Counted from the stretch's first letter, positions 1 through 13,900 are shown. The stretch: DNA of 64,000 nucleotides from Cucumis sativus (GCF_000004075.3 NC_026659.2:24198272-24262271), one strand, 5' to 3'. Made by a program: numbers and translations. Notes: generated from the letters alone by a model not told the origin.

Positions 1-1051
1 TTAAATTTCTATGGCCCAAATTCCTCCCACCGTTTTGTTTTGTTTTGTCCCCAAAGTAGATGTGAATTGCTTTTCAAAACAAACAATAAACTTATTTTTT
101 CCTTCTCTTTTCACAATTAAAATATGATATTTCTTTTAATAAATTCGACTTAACATTTCAAATATAATTAAAAATTTAATGTATAGTTAAGGTTGGTTTG
201 ATTGAATTAAGAATAAAATGTTTTTTAATAAACTCATTTCTTTTAAACTATTTTTCTTAAAAATTGTTTAAAATATACTTAAAAAGTCATCTTTAAACTA
301 CTTTTTCTTTCTTCCAATTTTCCTTTGAAAAAAAATCAAATTTAAAAGTTCCAAAAACAATCTTAAAGAGTCGTAATTAAAGTAATTATTATTTCATTCT
401 TTAAATTGATAAATCTGAAAGAGGTGGCAAATCATTTGATTGATTAGTCTTAGTGTAGTTGAAGAATTTCTTACTTATAGTTGGGTTAGTTTTTAAAAAC
501 GGATTAGTGTAATTCTAATGATCGTTAGTTACATTTAGTGATGTTTGTAAAAAGAAATAAAAGAGTGCAAGTTGATATTTACTAAAAGAAAAAAGAAAAT
601 TCAAATGGAAAGAAATGTATTTATTGGGCAATGAATCTAATAAAGCTTTTACAAACTTTGAAAATAGAGCATCACTCTATCTATATTTATGATATTTAAA
701 TTATGTATTACAATAGATTAAATTTGATTAGGTAGTAAAGTTTGAAGAGGGAACGGTTATGTGATGAAAGTATATTTATGTTAATAAGAAGAAGAAGAAG
801 AATTTAGTTTATATGTATTCTTAGGGTAGTACACAAAATATGAATAAGTGAACAAAGATAAGTTAACTATATAATCAAATCAACGAGAAGATGAAGAAGA
901 AGAAGAAGAAAATAAGAAAAACATTAAACTTATTAATGTATATAAAGGAGCAGATCAGCTCCTCAACGCCATGGCAGGGCTCAATTGAGACGATGAGCCA
1001 CAATAAACAAGCAATTCTTGTAATGGGGCAGTTGTTTTTTCGTCTTTCTTT
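1..1051. other. AT-rich intergenic sequence and LRR-gene 3' flank
   Basis: No gene is seen. The sequence is AT-rich, with short GAA/GAAGAAGAAG runs near 787-800 and 889-910. The part next to the stop codon at 1052 is probably the 3' untranslated region of the minus-strand LRR gene. An open frame at 955-1281 is antisense to, or overlaps, that gene and shows no recognisable protein. Confidence 0.6.
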
Positions 1052-2848
1052 TCACTGATTCGTCTTCTTTTTCGATTCTTGTGATTCTCTACAGGGCGGC
1101 AATGGCGTCCCACAAAGGCACAGATTATGGGCATAAGCGGCGGCCGGAAACACATTAAACGGCCTCCCTTGTGGGATTTTCCCACACAATCTATTCGCTC
1201 TGAAGTTCGCATGTCGAAGCCGTCCGATTGCCAACAAGGTGTTTGGTATTTTTCCTGTGAGAGAATTAATGGAGATATCAAGCCATTGGAGCTTCACCAT
1301 TGATCCAATACTCATCGGGATAGTTCCTTGTATTTGATTTCTTGAAATATCTAACTTTAGTAACTCTCCCAGGTTCGAGATTGAGCTTGGAATGTGGCCG
1401 GTGATTTTGTTTGATCCTATGTTGAGGACCTTCAATCCCAAGCCAGAGTTTAACTCTGGAATGATGCCGGTAATTTGATTCTTTGATACATCAATTTCCT
1501 CTAGAAATCCACTGGTTTTGCTGTTTAAGATGTTTGAGAGTGACCCAGAAATTTGATTTGAGTGAAGATCGAGAGAGGAGAGAACATTTGGCAATTTGAG
1601 TTCTGCGAGGTTAAATTTCAGCTGGTTGTTTGAGAGCTTCAGTTTTTGCAGGCTTGACATGTTTGTCAAGAAACTTGAAGTCCTATCAATGAAGTGATTG
1701 TCTGAGAAGTCTATGGAGGTTATAGAATCAGGTTTTCTGAAGGTGGGGAGAGCTCCCTTGAGGCCACACCCAGCAAGATGCACTTCTGAGAGTTGCTTGT
1801 TTCTGATCCAAGCAGGAACTGTCTCAAAAATGAAGTTGTTATAAGAGAGATCTATTGTCAAAAGTGAAGGGATATTACTTGAAAGAAGGGTTGGCAATGG
1901 ATCTGACAGCCCATTTCTTGATAAGTTAAGGTTCCATAGATTCTGAAGCTTTGAAATGGAAGCTGGTATCTGACCTCCAAGTTGATTGCCACTGAGAGAG
2001 AGAGTGGTAATGGATTTGAGGCCTTCAATTTGGACTGGAATGGTTCCTGTGAGTTTGTTATTGCTTAATAACAAGTCCAAAAGCTTGGACAAGCTGAAAA
2101 TGGAGATGGGGATTGGCCCTGAAATTTGGTTGTTTGAGAGGTCAATGTAAGTGAGGTTTTTGAACTGACCCACATGATCAGGGATGGCACCGGAGAGTTT
2201 GTTGGAGCTGAGATCAAAGTACTGTAAGCTAGAGAAGGTCTTGAAAGTCAGTGGGATTGGACCAGAAAGTGAATTTCTTGCTAAATTTAGCTGGAGAAGG
2301 TTATTAAGGTTTCCTATGGTGGGTGGAATCTGCCCTGTCAAATGGTTGCCACTCAAAGAGAGGATCTGAAGAGAAGACAAATGACCTAAACTTGAAGGGA
2401 TAGTCCCTCCAAGGGCATTGTCTTCCAGGACAAGTTGAGTTAAATGGGGCAAAGCTGTGATACTCTCAGGAATTGAACCGCTGATATGCTTCATTCCACT
2501 TATCACAATTACCTCAAGAAAATGAAGATTCCCAAGAGCAGGAGACAGTGTACCCTTCATGAACATCTCACTATTCTTCACTGGTCTTTGCAACTCCAAG
2601 CTTGTCACACGCCCTGTCGCACCACACGCCACGCCTTCCCAATCTCCGTTACAGCAATCCATCCCAGTCCACGACGCTAGAATATCCGTTGTGTCCTGCA
2701 CAATTCTCGCCTTGATGCTCAACAATGAAGCTCTATCTTCCTCTGCACAAACCGGCGCCACCGTCGTCGTCGTCGTCTCCGCAACCGACATAGCCAGCAA
2801 GACATCACAGAAGCAGAGAAAAAGCAATACCCATTTGAGAAACTGCAT
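1052..2848 (-). CDS. Secreted leucine-rich-repeat protein, DRT100/FLOR1/PGIP-like superfamily, no kinase
   Basis: A single uninterrupted 598-codon frame starts at ATG 2848-2846 and stops at 1054-1052. Residues 1-23 form a hydrophobic signal peptide. Next comes a plant LRR N-terminal cap with paired cysteines (MDCCNGDWEGVACG). About 20 extracellular-type repeats of the LxxLxLxxNxLxGxIP kind fill the rest up to a C-terminal cysteine cap (CLCGTPLPPC). There is no transmembrane segment after the repeats and no kinase domain, so the product is probably apoplastic or wall-associated and acts by protein-protein recognition. Several N-glycosylation sequons are present (for example NLT, NMSS). Proteins of this shape are often annotated as DRT100-like or as LRR receptor-like; the DNA-repair name is historical. 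The ligand is unknown. A good TATA box lies about 210 bp upstream. Confidence 0.88.
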   Translation of the reverse strand: MQFLKWVLLFLCFCDVLLAMSVAETTTTTVAPVCAEEDRASLLSIKARIVQDTTDILASWTGMDCCNGDWEGVACGATGRVTSLELQRPVKNSEMFMKGTLSPALGNLHFLEVIVISGMKHISGSIPESITALPHLTQLVLEDNALGGTIPSSLGHLSSLQILSLSGNHLTGQIPPTIGNLNNLLQLNLARNSLSGPIPLTFKTFSSLQYFDLSSNKLSGAIPDHVGQFKNLTYIDLSNNQISGPIPISIFSLSKLLDLLLSNNKLTGTIPVQIEGLKSITTLSLSGNQLGGQIPASISKLQNLWNLNLSRNGLSDPLPTLLSSNIPSLLTIDLSYNNFIFETVPAWIRNKQLSEVHLAGCGLKGALPTFRKPDSITSIDFSDNHFIDRTSSFLTNMSSLQKLKLSNNQLKFNLAELKLPNVLSSLDLHSNQISGSLSNILNSKTSGFLEEIDVSKNQITGIIPELNSGLGLKVLNIGSNKITGHIPSSISNLGELLKLDISRNQIQGTIPMSIGSMVKLQWLDISINSLTGKIPNTLLAIGRLRHANFRANRLCGKIPQGRPFNVFPAAAYAHNLCLCGTPLPPCRESQESKKKTNQ

Positions 2849-3058
2849 TTTTGAGAAGATGGGTTGTAATCAGATCCGACAATTCTGGTGAAAATCAATA
2901 AGAAAAAGAAAGAAGGGGAAAAAAAAGGTGGAAAAAGTGATGGACAGACAAGGATTTTTATTCTATTCTTTCACTTAGACAAGAAGGAATAATGATGAAA
3001 AAGAAGGGTTGTTGATAAAAATATACAAAGCTTCAAAAAGAGGAGAGAATGAAGGAAG

Positions 3059-3066
3059 TATTTATA
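3059..3066 (-). promoter_or_regulatory. TATA box of the LRR gene
   Basis: On the minus strand this reads TATAAATA, about 210 bp upstream of the LRR start codon. It predicts a transcription start near 3030 and a leader of roughly 180 nt. Confidence 0.55.
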
Positions 3067-3067
3067 G

Positions 3068-3118
3068 AGAAGAAGAAGAAGAAGAATAGGAAGAAGAAGA
3101 AGAAGAAGAAGAAGAAGG
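3068..3118. repeat. GAA/CTT microsatellite just upstream of the LRR TATA box
   Basis: An almost pure GAA tract, interrupted once by AGGAAG, abuts the TATA box. As seen from the LRR gene it is a CTT/TTC pyrimidine tract in the core promoter, a common plant promoter feature and a likely length polymorphism. Confidence 0.85.
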
Positions 3119-5895
3119 AAGTGCTTTCCGGAGAAAGTGAAATGAAAGAGTGAGAAATTTGTAAATCAAAGTTTGAATATCAATAAGTTTAAAGAGATTC
3201 ACATGCATAGTTTTTTTTTTTTTTTATAGCCGTTTGATCACAAGGATCCCAATTGCATTTGAAAGTTGGAGCGCACTGTATTCAAATTCCTTTGCCTTTG
3301 AAGAGAGAAAAAACAAAACAAACAAAATTAAACCTCAAAATTAACTTATCATACTTAATTTTATTGCCCATCATTTCATTATTTTTTCCACTGAGTTTTT
3401 AGTGTTATTAACATTAACCTATATGGTTGATTAATTATGGATTATGTCGTTAATTATATCATTTGTAAGTTGACCTTAATTTGGTTGGGTTATAGTTTTT
3501 TAAAATATCTATCAATTATTATAAATGTCTATCAATAAAATTTAATAATACTATGATGATTTAAAATGTATTCATGAGTAGTAAATACTTCAAATTTAAA
3601 GTTTAAATCTAATTTCAATCCTTTAATCAATTTTTTTTATGCTCCTAACAATGGCCCATGTTTGCATTAACTCAGTTATGTTTTTATTTATAATTTATCT
3701 AAATTGAGGTTCGTTTTAAACAATAACATCATATAGCAAAAGAAAACTATGAAACATCAATAATTTGAAAAGACTAAAATCATCCTATATTTAAAAATTG
3801 AAAGACGAACCATAAAATTAACTTTTTAAACATGCAGAGGATTAATGAATATTTTGCTTTCTTTTTTATCAAAACAAAATTTTCATCTCTTTTATATTGT
3901 TAATATATTGATATAGACATAGATTTTTCAACTAAGTAGCTAAAAACACTTTAGAGTTATTTATGTATTTAATTGATTTAGCCTAAAGTCTGTGGTTGAA
4001 TAACTTTTGGGAGAGATTTATTAATTGATGAAAACAGTCACAATCATGATATCATTTATTAAAAGCCATATACCAAAGTGTACCCAATTGGTTTGGTATT
4101 GATTAATAAAAATAGAACACTTTCACCAACATAAATAGAGGCAAAAACATTGGACTTTGTGAAGTGGCCAATTTGTATATACATATAATTATAGATTAGG
4201 GAATTTAATTAAAAGTAACAAAACATACTAATTATATTTCCATATTTTATGATCAAAATGTGTACAAATTATTACAATAAGTACCAAGAGAGAAAACTAC
4301 CAAATTCATTAATTTTATATCATCCTTGCATTCCTTCCTTTATATATATATATATATATAAGTTAAGTTTTTTTCGAATGATGGTATTCTCTTCGAAAGA
4401 AAGAGAAGTGATTTAAGAAGTGTTTAGAGATCGAGTTGGAATGCTATCAGGATTACTGAAAACCAGAAAAGTATTGAAATGATTGTCAAATCGAGAAAAA
4501 TAAAAATAAAAAGTGAAAACGTTTAAATTTAAACATAAATTTTGAATGCATTCCAATTATATTACGCCTTAAATTGTAATTTTTAATGCGTCGTAATTAT
4601 CCTCCTATAAGTTAAAAAGAGAAAAAAAGAACGTAAATGGTAATATATGAGAGTTATTGCATAATATGTATAAGGTGTAATGATGCTTTATAATGAGCTC
4701 TCCCATTAGAGTGAAAATTGAAGCATTAGTTGACTTAGTTGGCCAAGGCGGTGCTCTAAAAGTGCTTTCATATATTTGACCAATTCTATGTTATTAAAGT
4801 TCTCATTTTATAACACAAAATAACCATTCTTGTTATTGTTGATTAGAATGGGCCCGATCTATCGTGATGAAAATCATGAATGGAGTTTATCAACCTGTGA
4901 ATCTCATTCACTTTCTAGTCTATTAATTGAGAGACGTAAATGGATTAAGAAATCTGATACGATCGAAATAAGGAAAATGTCAACAACTTCGTTTTCAAGA
5001 AGGTTTTAGAAATTTTTCAAACATTTCAATAGCTTAGTTAGATTTGCTATCATAGAAAAATGGTTTTATGTAGCAAGCAAAGATCACAATTTGAGTCACA
5101 AACCATAGCTTCTAACACACATTTCATCTTTTGAAAACTTAAAAGAACTAAGGTTTAAAATTTTCGTAGAAGTTTGCATAGCATGGTGAAAGAATAACCG
5201 ATGATCGATGAATTTCACTATGTTCAACCATCAGTAGACATATGATTCATAATTAGAAAACGACATGCTCTTTAAAAATATTGTGAAAACTTTTACATTA
5301 TTGTTATATATATATATATATATAAGTGTACTATTCACTCTCGTGAAATTAAAAACTATATAGTTTAATTGACATTGAAAATGTATTATCTATTTCAAAT
5401 GTACGTTAGTTAGACATTTAACTTCTTTTCATATTGTCAAAATATATATATATGAATGAGGATATACATTATCAAATTTAGAGTTTAAAAAAATCTTAAC
5501 CGAACAAATTAAGTGATTAACCAATTTTGAATTTTAAAGAAAAAACATAATACAAAGAAATGGGAAAAATTGAACTCTAAAGACAAGAAAAAGCATGAGG
5601 TCCTTTGAAAATCATTTGATTGTTTTTACTGTGAATATGAAAATTAAACTTATAAACCCTTATTTTCTATACCTTTTACAAGTATTTCAGAGTCCAAACC
5701 AAGTTTTGAAAAATTGAAATTTATTATTAGAATACGATTAGAAATCCAATATTTAACTAAGGAAAGATTGAAAAATATGATTAAAAATTGTGAAAAAACA
5801 ATCATAAGTCTAAAATTCTTTTTTAAATATAAAAAAATAAATTAAAATTTTATCAAATTTTATAAAATTTTAAATCTATTAATAGTAAACTTATA

Positions 5896-5998
5896 TTAAT
5901 ATCTATTACTAATATAATCTTATATTAATATCTATTATTAGAATCTTTAATATCTATTACTAATATAATCTTATATTAATATCTATTATTAGAATCTT
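5896..5998. repeat. 51-bp tandem duplication
   Basis: A unit beginning TAATATCTATTACTAATATA is repeated head-to-tail with a 51-base offset and almost no divergence, which indicates a recent local duplication. Confidence 0.8.
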
Positions 5999-6240
5999 TT
6001 TCATTTACAATGATTCTCTAACTTACCAGATCATCACCCCACAATTATTAAAAATAGAATATTTATTTTATAGAAAAATATTAAGTTAATAAATATTGTT
6101 GCTTCAATTTTGTCTTTTAGTGATTTTGTTTTATAAGATGTAAATAATTTGTCAATTTTTTTCTATTTAAAAAAAACCCTCAATTTTTTTGCAGTTTATG
6201 TTAAATTCCTCTATCTGTCTAGCCATTTTCAAATATAATA

Positions 6241-6430
6241 AAATAAATCAAAATATTTAAGAACTATAGCAAAATATTTACAAATTATAGTAAAATTTGA
6301 GATTCTATCCATAATAGAAATTGTCTATAAATGCAATTGATAGAAATATATTTGTGTCTATTATTAATAGAATCTGAAATTTTGTTATATATGATAAAAT
6401 ATTTAGTCAAATTTGCTATTTTTGAAAATC
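6241..6430. repeat. Fold-back AT-rich repeat, type B copy
   Basis: Left arm has TATAGCAAAATATTTACAAA-like sequence, the centre has ATAGA/TCTAT palindromes, and the right arm returns as GTAAATATTTT...GCTATTTTT-like complement. The same architecture recurs near 35360-35560, 35780-35940, 48840-48990, 51350-51475 and 52514-52695. Confidence 0.55.
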
Positions 6431-7147
6431 ATTCGGATATATATATTAAAATGTGAGTGATAATTTATGTTTTAAGAAAAAGAGAATAGTTTAGAAAGCG
6501 GTGATTGCGGGAAGGGAAAATAAAATGGTCCAATCAAAAATAGGATGTAATTTTAGAAAGTGATCATAATTTTGTAAAAGGAAAAACAAAATAATATAAA
6601 ATGTGAAGAAAAAAAAAAGAAAAAAAAAGTTGTTAGGTTAGAAATTCAACCGTTGAACAGTTTGAAAAGTCCTCTCCTTTTGCTTTTCCATTTTCTTTCC
6701 CTTTTTTCTTCTCTTTTTTAACATTTTAAATTCCAACTTCATCTAAATTTATTCACTAAAACATCACTAAACTTTTCTCTTTTCTCTTTTCTCTTTCTAC
6801 AAAATACCCCATTTCCAATCTAATTTTACAAAAATATATATATATATATATTGATAATTATATGACATTTTTAAAAAATAAATTTACAATCTATAACAAA
6901 ATTTTGAATTCTATCATCGATCTATCACTATAGCATATCAATGATATAATTTGCTATAAATGGTAAATATTTTTGTAAAATTTGTTATTCTTTTAAAATT
7001 CTTCTAATATTTATTATACGAGTTATATAACTTGTATGTTTTGTTGATAAATATTACAAAAGTTATATGAAAACATATAGAACATTCTATTTTCATTCAA
7101 TAATTTTTGTATTGTCTACCAGATTATAAGTCCATCGACTGTTAAAT

Positions 7148-7270
7148 TTTGGATAATTATAATGGATAGCAAAATTTATCGATGATAGACTAATATTTAC
7201 TACATAATCTATTGGTAGATTTTGATAGATTTTATTATATTTACAATATTTTAACAATATTGCTATATAT
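7148..7270. repeat. Fold-back AT-rich repeat, diverged copy
   Basis: Shows the GATGATAGACTAATATTTAC core and the TTTTATTATATTTACAATATT right arm seen in the well-preserved copy at 49171-49356. The left arm is poorly preserved. Confidence 0.45.
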
Positions 7271-10200
7271 TTATTTATTTTAAATCTAATTGTTATGTTT
7301 GCAATTCCCCTTGTATTAAATTGATTATTAGTCATAGAAATTATTTGTCCAAAATGTTAATCAATAATCAATAAATTAAATAGAGAAATTATAATTGTGG
7401 TTCAATGATAGAGTATGAAATTGAAATTAAATTTTATATACTTTGTCACCTCTAATCAAACATAAAGTTTGGTCCCTTTCTTCCTCTCACTTTCTTTTGC
7501 CCTTAAAAGTCACACTAAGAAGGATCTTTTTCAACATAGCGAAACTTACCAGAGTAAAGTTATATCACAAACGCATACAACTAAATCATAAATCATAAAA
7601 TCGACGATCTAAAATCAAAAAATTTAGGTAATTTTCCACTTACTATTATACAATAATAGGCAAGTAATTCTAGCTATTAAAATTTATTGTTGTAATGAAA
7701 ATGACTTGTCATTGTAAGAGATTGTCAATCGTTGTTGTGTCGTGAAAAACTCACGGCCTCGAAAGCAAAATACGACACAACCTAGGTATTAAATCGTATA
7801 TGTAGTTGCTCTCCAAAGTTAGCACACAACATCCCAACTCAAAAGTGGATTCATCTAGAGAGAAAAACGTACCGAAAAGAACAACAAATGTTCTTTTTTT
7901 TCTCCTCAAAACTAATAGTAAGATAGGTTTCTAAAAACAAAATGAACACTTGAGTTTTAAGTGAGTTGTTGTTGATGTTTAATATGCATTGAAGACTTCA
8001 TAGTTCATCTCTAAGAAACTTGATTAATAAAAATGGTTTTATATATTTGTGACAGCTAGCTAATTATAAAGGTAGATAAGATGCAAATTAATTATGATAT
8101 TAATTAATTAACAATATATAGAAGCAAAGTAAAGCATATCTTATAATTGAATTGAATTGAATTAATAATCTTATTTGTGTTTGTTAAAGTTTTTGCTTCA
8201 TTTCCCAATAAAGCAGATTCAATAATGTAGCTGGATTTCTTACTCTAATATAAAGTTTCATTATTTCTTAATTATAAAAATGAAATGTACTCTCTAATAA
8301 GCTAAGGTAGGCCTTCCTTTATTGAGATGTTAACAACCTCCCTTTATCCTTTGGGATTCTTACTAAATTAATAATGTCACATTTCATATTAACTAATCTC
8401 CATTACTCAAAGTATAAAAAGCATTAAATGTCATCTTAAAGTATAACTTATAGATAATCAACATATAACCATTTTTTTTTCCAAATTTGAAGGTTTGAAA
8501 CTTCATAATCATGTTTGTGGTAGGAAGAGAGGAAAAAAAGAAACTAAACTAAAAATCATTCATCACTCAACTTTTACAATTTGCTACGAGAGGTCTCAAC
8601 GACCTAGTCGCAGGACATATGTATTTTTGTCGAAGAAGATAAACAAATAGAAAATACTCAAATTAATTAAAAAAATATTGTATTTCTTTCTAATTTAAAA
8701 AAGGTCTTTATTTACAAAAAAAAAAAAAAAAAACAAAGAAGCTATCTTTATTAACATCTTAAAATGGAATTAATTTTAATAGAATGTTTAAGATGAATTA
8801 AGAAAAAAATATTTTTCTATAATAAATTTTTTTAAAACACTTTTTTGGAAATGAGTTTAAAATTTAAATATGTAGTGTTGGTTAAACTTTTTATAAGTGT
8901 TTACGTGTGAATTTGATTTTTAAAATTTCTCCAAAATAGATTATTTTATAAATGAATTTTTAAAAAATGCATTATTTTAATTTGTCAAACACTACCATTC
9001 TTTCGATATTTTTTTTAAAAAAAATTAAACATTTTATAATCTAAACCAAACACATCCTAAATTGATTGATATTTGTCGAGAAAAGTGGATATCATGAAAA
9101 TTAAGTTTGACTAACATTGTACTCATAGAAGAAAAATGTTTTGACTAATGTTAATATACAATCACCAAAGTGATCAATAACAATTCACATTATTATATTT
9201 TTCAATCAACTGTTTAAATCTCTAATTCTATTAGTCACAACAGAAAATTAAAAGAAAAGAAAAAAAAAAGTTTTGTTTAGAATGGTGGAATATTCTTTAA
9301 TGTGAACTTAAGAAACATATAAGAAAACTCATCTTCCATTTTGAATCAATTAATTATTGTTAATAGCTTGAAGTAATTAATTACTTTTGTTAATCAAAAT
9401 TTCAGAACTATAAAATTGAGAATTTCTTTAGTGCAAGCAAGGTAATGAGAAATCTAGAAAATTTAACCTTCAGTCTTAAAAATGGAATACTTTGCTAATT
9501 ATATTGGAACCAAAGAAAAAGATTAATATATAAATTTTTAGAGCTTGCTTTATAATTGACTTCAAACAATGTCATTATTTCCTATTGTTTCTTTTAAATA
9601 GTCATTCATGAGAATTTATACCTAACTTTAAAATATAAAAAGTAACAAAAAGTTTACATTTATTTTTATAATCATTTAATTTACTATTTTTTTTAACTAA
9701 ACCAAAATTAAAAATTGCTTGAAAAAATGTTTCAACTCCTATTTGAATAGAACCAAATAGAATCGGAATTATACAATTATTTGTTCTTATAAAAGTAATT
9801 ATATACAATATAGTAAGATTCTCTATGTAATTTTTCTTCTTTTTTTTATGTCTACCTATTGGGCTTTAAACTTGTATTCAACACATACTTCTCACCCTAT
9901 ATTTTTCATACAGTCATCAATTAAAATGTACAATTAATTATCTTTTATCTTTTAGCAATGGTGGAAACATGTAATATATTTTTAGGGTAATTGCACAATA
10001 AATATTAAGAATGTAAAGTGTAATATATTTATTGGAGTCAAGACCATCAAATCACATGCCTATTTATAAACTTTTTTAACTCGTGGATGAAGCTAGACTA
10101 TATTCATGTTCATGAATGTCCATCAACCACAAAGTAAAAAAGATAAAAGAAACAAAAAAATCCAATCTAACAAGAGTTTTTACAAAGTTAGATCCAACTA

Positions 10201-10941
10201 AATATTTTTCATAAAATAATAAAAACGTATTAAACACATCCAAATCACGTCTTTTAACTCTCTTCAAACAAAATATCCCTTGAAAAAAAAAATCAAAGGG
10301 TTCAAGTGAAGAATCTCTTGGTTCAAAAAACATTTTTAAGTTCTCAAGTTTCAAAATCCATAAAACAAACATAGAAACTTTTATCCGAGTCAAAACCCAA
10401 GCATGACTTCCCATAAAACAAACGTGGTCTTCTCAGTACTGCGAGAGTACTACTTCCTTGTGAACACTATAAATTTGTCTTCATAAATATTTGTGTACCA
10501 CACGCTAATGCAGTGGGCTCTGTTTTATTTTTAAAAGTGTGTTAATGTGACACAAAATAACTAGAAGTGGTACGAAATTTTTTCCTACTCCCGTAGTATA
10601 GAAAATGTTCCCCCATAGTCTTTGGTTTTAAGTTTTACCCAAGAGACCTAATACCAATACCGATATATAGTTGGACTTTCAATTTCCTAACCAATATCTC
10701 ACTTTGGTTACATTCTCAAATGTTATTGAGAGAATAGTAAACTAGTTTGAATTTCTAAAAATGTTGGTGCAAAAGCACATGAATGCTAACTAGTTATCTT
10801 AAAATAGCATAGGTTATCTAATGGTAAGGTAATGAAGAACAGTACAAACATGACCCTTTTTGTAGTAAAGAAAGATTTTTCACTAAAAAGGTCAATAGAA
10901 GAATGAAAAAAGTGTACCAACAAGGGAGCAGCTTTTTCTGC

Positions 10942-13900
10942 TCAATTTCCGACTGCTGGAATCATGTTAAGAGACTTCAGTATAAAAGCGTATGTGAATG
11001 CATCCTCTTGAAGCTTCTCAAATCTGAAATGGCAGCAAAAGAATAATAATAATAATAAATCAAAAACCAGAAAATGTAAGTATCTTTTAAATGCTCCAGA
11101 ACATCGACCCCTAACAACGAAGGATGAGCTCTTTATTTTTTTAATAACAAAAGATTAATGTAAAGATGTTCTTTTTGTATTCTCAAGGTTGTTTTCCTTT
11201 ATCTTTTCCTAAGTTTATTATCACGAGTGGCCAACTTTTGCAAAAAAAAAATAATAGAAACTCAGAGAAATGAATGAACATACAAAGTATTAAAAAAAAA
11301 CCACTCTACAAAAAGGAGTCCTACATAAATTAAGAAAATGACTTAAATCCAAGAGAATAAGACCTAACTAAAGGTCTGTTTTAGAATAGCTTTTTCTTTC
11401 TTTTCTTCATACTTCATAAAAAAGTCCTACACTAGTATGAAAAATAATAAAGTTCTACCAAAAAAGTTACAGGTATATGAATATGAAGTGAGAAATCATA
11501 ACAGAGATCAAAACAATGTTTCTTCTCCATGTGTACCGTAGAGTTACAAATAAAAAAGGCAGCAGTGAATATCATCAATTAAATAAGAAATAATTTTATA
11601 ATCATGTTGAGGAAGAAGAAAAGGCACACATGCAACAAAAAGAGAGGAGATACAAACAAGAAAGAAAACACAGATCACGAAGCCCACAAAAGAAATCAAC
11701 AATCGAATAATTACCTTCCTGATTTTGAAAAATGTCCAGCACCAAGTTCACATTTGAAAAGCAGAAGATTATTATCAGTCTTCGTAGCCCTTAATTTTGC
11801 CACAAACTTAGCCGGTTCTGAATATAAGACACGTGGATCTGCCACATAGACCAATGGACCAAAAAAAGGATTTAACATTTTGAAGGAATGTTTGATTGGG
11901 CACACCTGGAGTGTGATTTTGAAAGGATTAAAACCACTTTTAACATTTTTAAAATCATTGTAAAAGATGCTTTTTCATCATTCAAATAAAATTAATTATT
12001 TTTTATGATATGAAAATTACATTTAAAAGCATAAAATGAAATATTAATCTAATTTTAAGTGTAAAAGCATGCTTTAGAATGATTTTCAACGTGACCAAAA
12101 TCACTCCCAGACATCCATATATTCATCAATCTCCTTGTGACCTTGTCTATTCTGGATATGAAGAATGAATGTGTGCACGGGATAAAGAAACAGGAAAATT
12201 GATTGGGGCTCTACTCGAATTGAAGTTTTAAGCCATCACACTTACCGTTTAAGCCGGCAGTAATAAGTACGTCCGGATAATTTTGAGCCTTAACCTGAAA
12301 CATTAAGATAAAGTCATGTCTTAATCAAAACAAAAGTTTGAAAATATTCTATGAATTATGAAACACATAAGCACGGACACAGTCAAATGATCCAAAATCA
12401 AGTTGCGATCAAGGGGGATGATTGATTAGATGGAAATGGCTGAAACAGAATATGTTAATTAAAAAATAGTGAGGTGCGTACATTGTCAACCGGAGAATAT
12501 GATTTCATGTAAAAGTAGAATTCCTCCTTCCTAGGGTCACCCCATTCCTGCAGAATTCAAAAGAAGGTAAGTGGCAAGTCAAAAAGAATAGGCGCTGCAA
12601 TTAGTTATACAACATATTTTCAGTAAACGACAGTTGAAAAAAGTGAAAAAAGAAGATAATGGATAAGTAAAGATATTTACAGAGTCAAAAGAAAATCTCG
12701 TATGTTAGGAACCGTGCTACAAACAGGGACACTTTCCACCCTTTTGTTTTTTTCAATACATAATATTGTTAAACTGATAACTGCCTATCCTACATTGGAC
12801 TCTAGTTCAAAATGGCACCATAATTTGGGGACTCAAAAGTGATTTTGAGCCAATGCCGCTAAAGTTAAAGAGTCCTTAACTTGTCTATTTAAGTACTGAC
12901 CAAGGAATTGCACTAATTCACTGCATGTCACCTACAGAATTGCGAAAGGTACACTAGCTAGGGAAGATTTACCTCCCACTCCGAAGTTGTAAGAGGAATT
13001 GTGGGATCAAGCATGGTCGTTAGAACGTCTACAAAAGGTACCCCAGCAATTGCAGCTTTGAACAAATCTGGCCTCATATTTATAACAGCACCAATAAGCA
13101 AACCACCAGCACTTCTTCCATTGATGCATAGTTTTTCCTTTGAACAGTATTTATTCTCGATCAAGTATTCAGCAGAAGAAATAAAATCCGTGAATGTATT
13201 TTTTTTCTTCAGTAACTTTCCATTTTCATACCACTGCCTCCCCATTTCACCACCCCCGCGAATGTGAGCTATTACATAAATAAAACCTCTGTCTAACAAA
13301 GATATCCTTGATGCCTTGAAACTAGGGTCTATGCAATACTGTTCAAAGAATGAAATTCACTTCGAGATCAGGTTCATGTACCATCATTGTTACAATTCAA
13401 AACTCAATTAAGTGACAAGAAAAAAGTAAACAAAAAGATTCAGGTACAAGTTCATGTCCTCAAACGTTTAAGAACTGTAAATTAGCAACGCAGAGATCGT
13501 AATTATAGCAAAAACACTGGACATCAAAACGAAACATAGATCCTCAAAGAATCCATTACAATGCAGAAATAAATATTTCAGAATTGGAAATTTTGATAAA
13601 TCAATTAAAACAGGAAAATAACTTATAAATTTATAATCACGTTATTTGAAGCTCCATTAAAGAAACTCTGACTCATAGGGGGAGTAGTCCCCAGGAAACA
13701 AAAACACTCTTTCAATTTAAAATAACTTCGAGTTCCTGAGATCCGTATAGAGTCTAATTAACACAAGACTTGTTACCTCATAAGAACCATAGCCGTAAAG
13801 TAGAAGTGGGTCTGAACCATCCAGTTTCACTAGATCCTTTCGGTAAACAATTGATAGGGGAACTTTAGTGCCATCTAAAGCAGTTGCCCATTTCCTCTCT

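Larger units (their letters stand above)
3130..10900. other. 7.8 kb AT-rich intergenic region
   Basis: No gene is supported. The open frames here are short, AT-rich and unlike any known protein. Contents recognised: TA microsatellites (about 4341-4360, 5308-5325, 6835-6851), a 51-bp tandem duplication (5896-5998) and fold-back repeat copies near 6241-6430, 6870-6990 and 7148-7270. Around 10430-10720 there is a more GC-balanced stretch without an open frame that may be an old transposon remnant, though I could not identify it. Confidence 0.6.

Noticed and set aside
955..1281. 108-codon minus-strand frame overlapping the LRR gene 3' end
   Set aside because: It overlaps the LRR gene in another frame, and the composition and sequence look like a shadow.
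11604..11849. 81-codon plus-strand frame
   Set aside because: Antisense to oligopeptidase exon 10 and its flanking introns; lysine-rich sequence from A-rich DNA.
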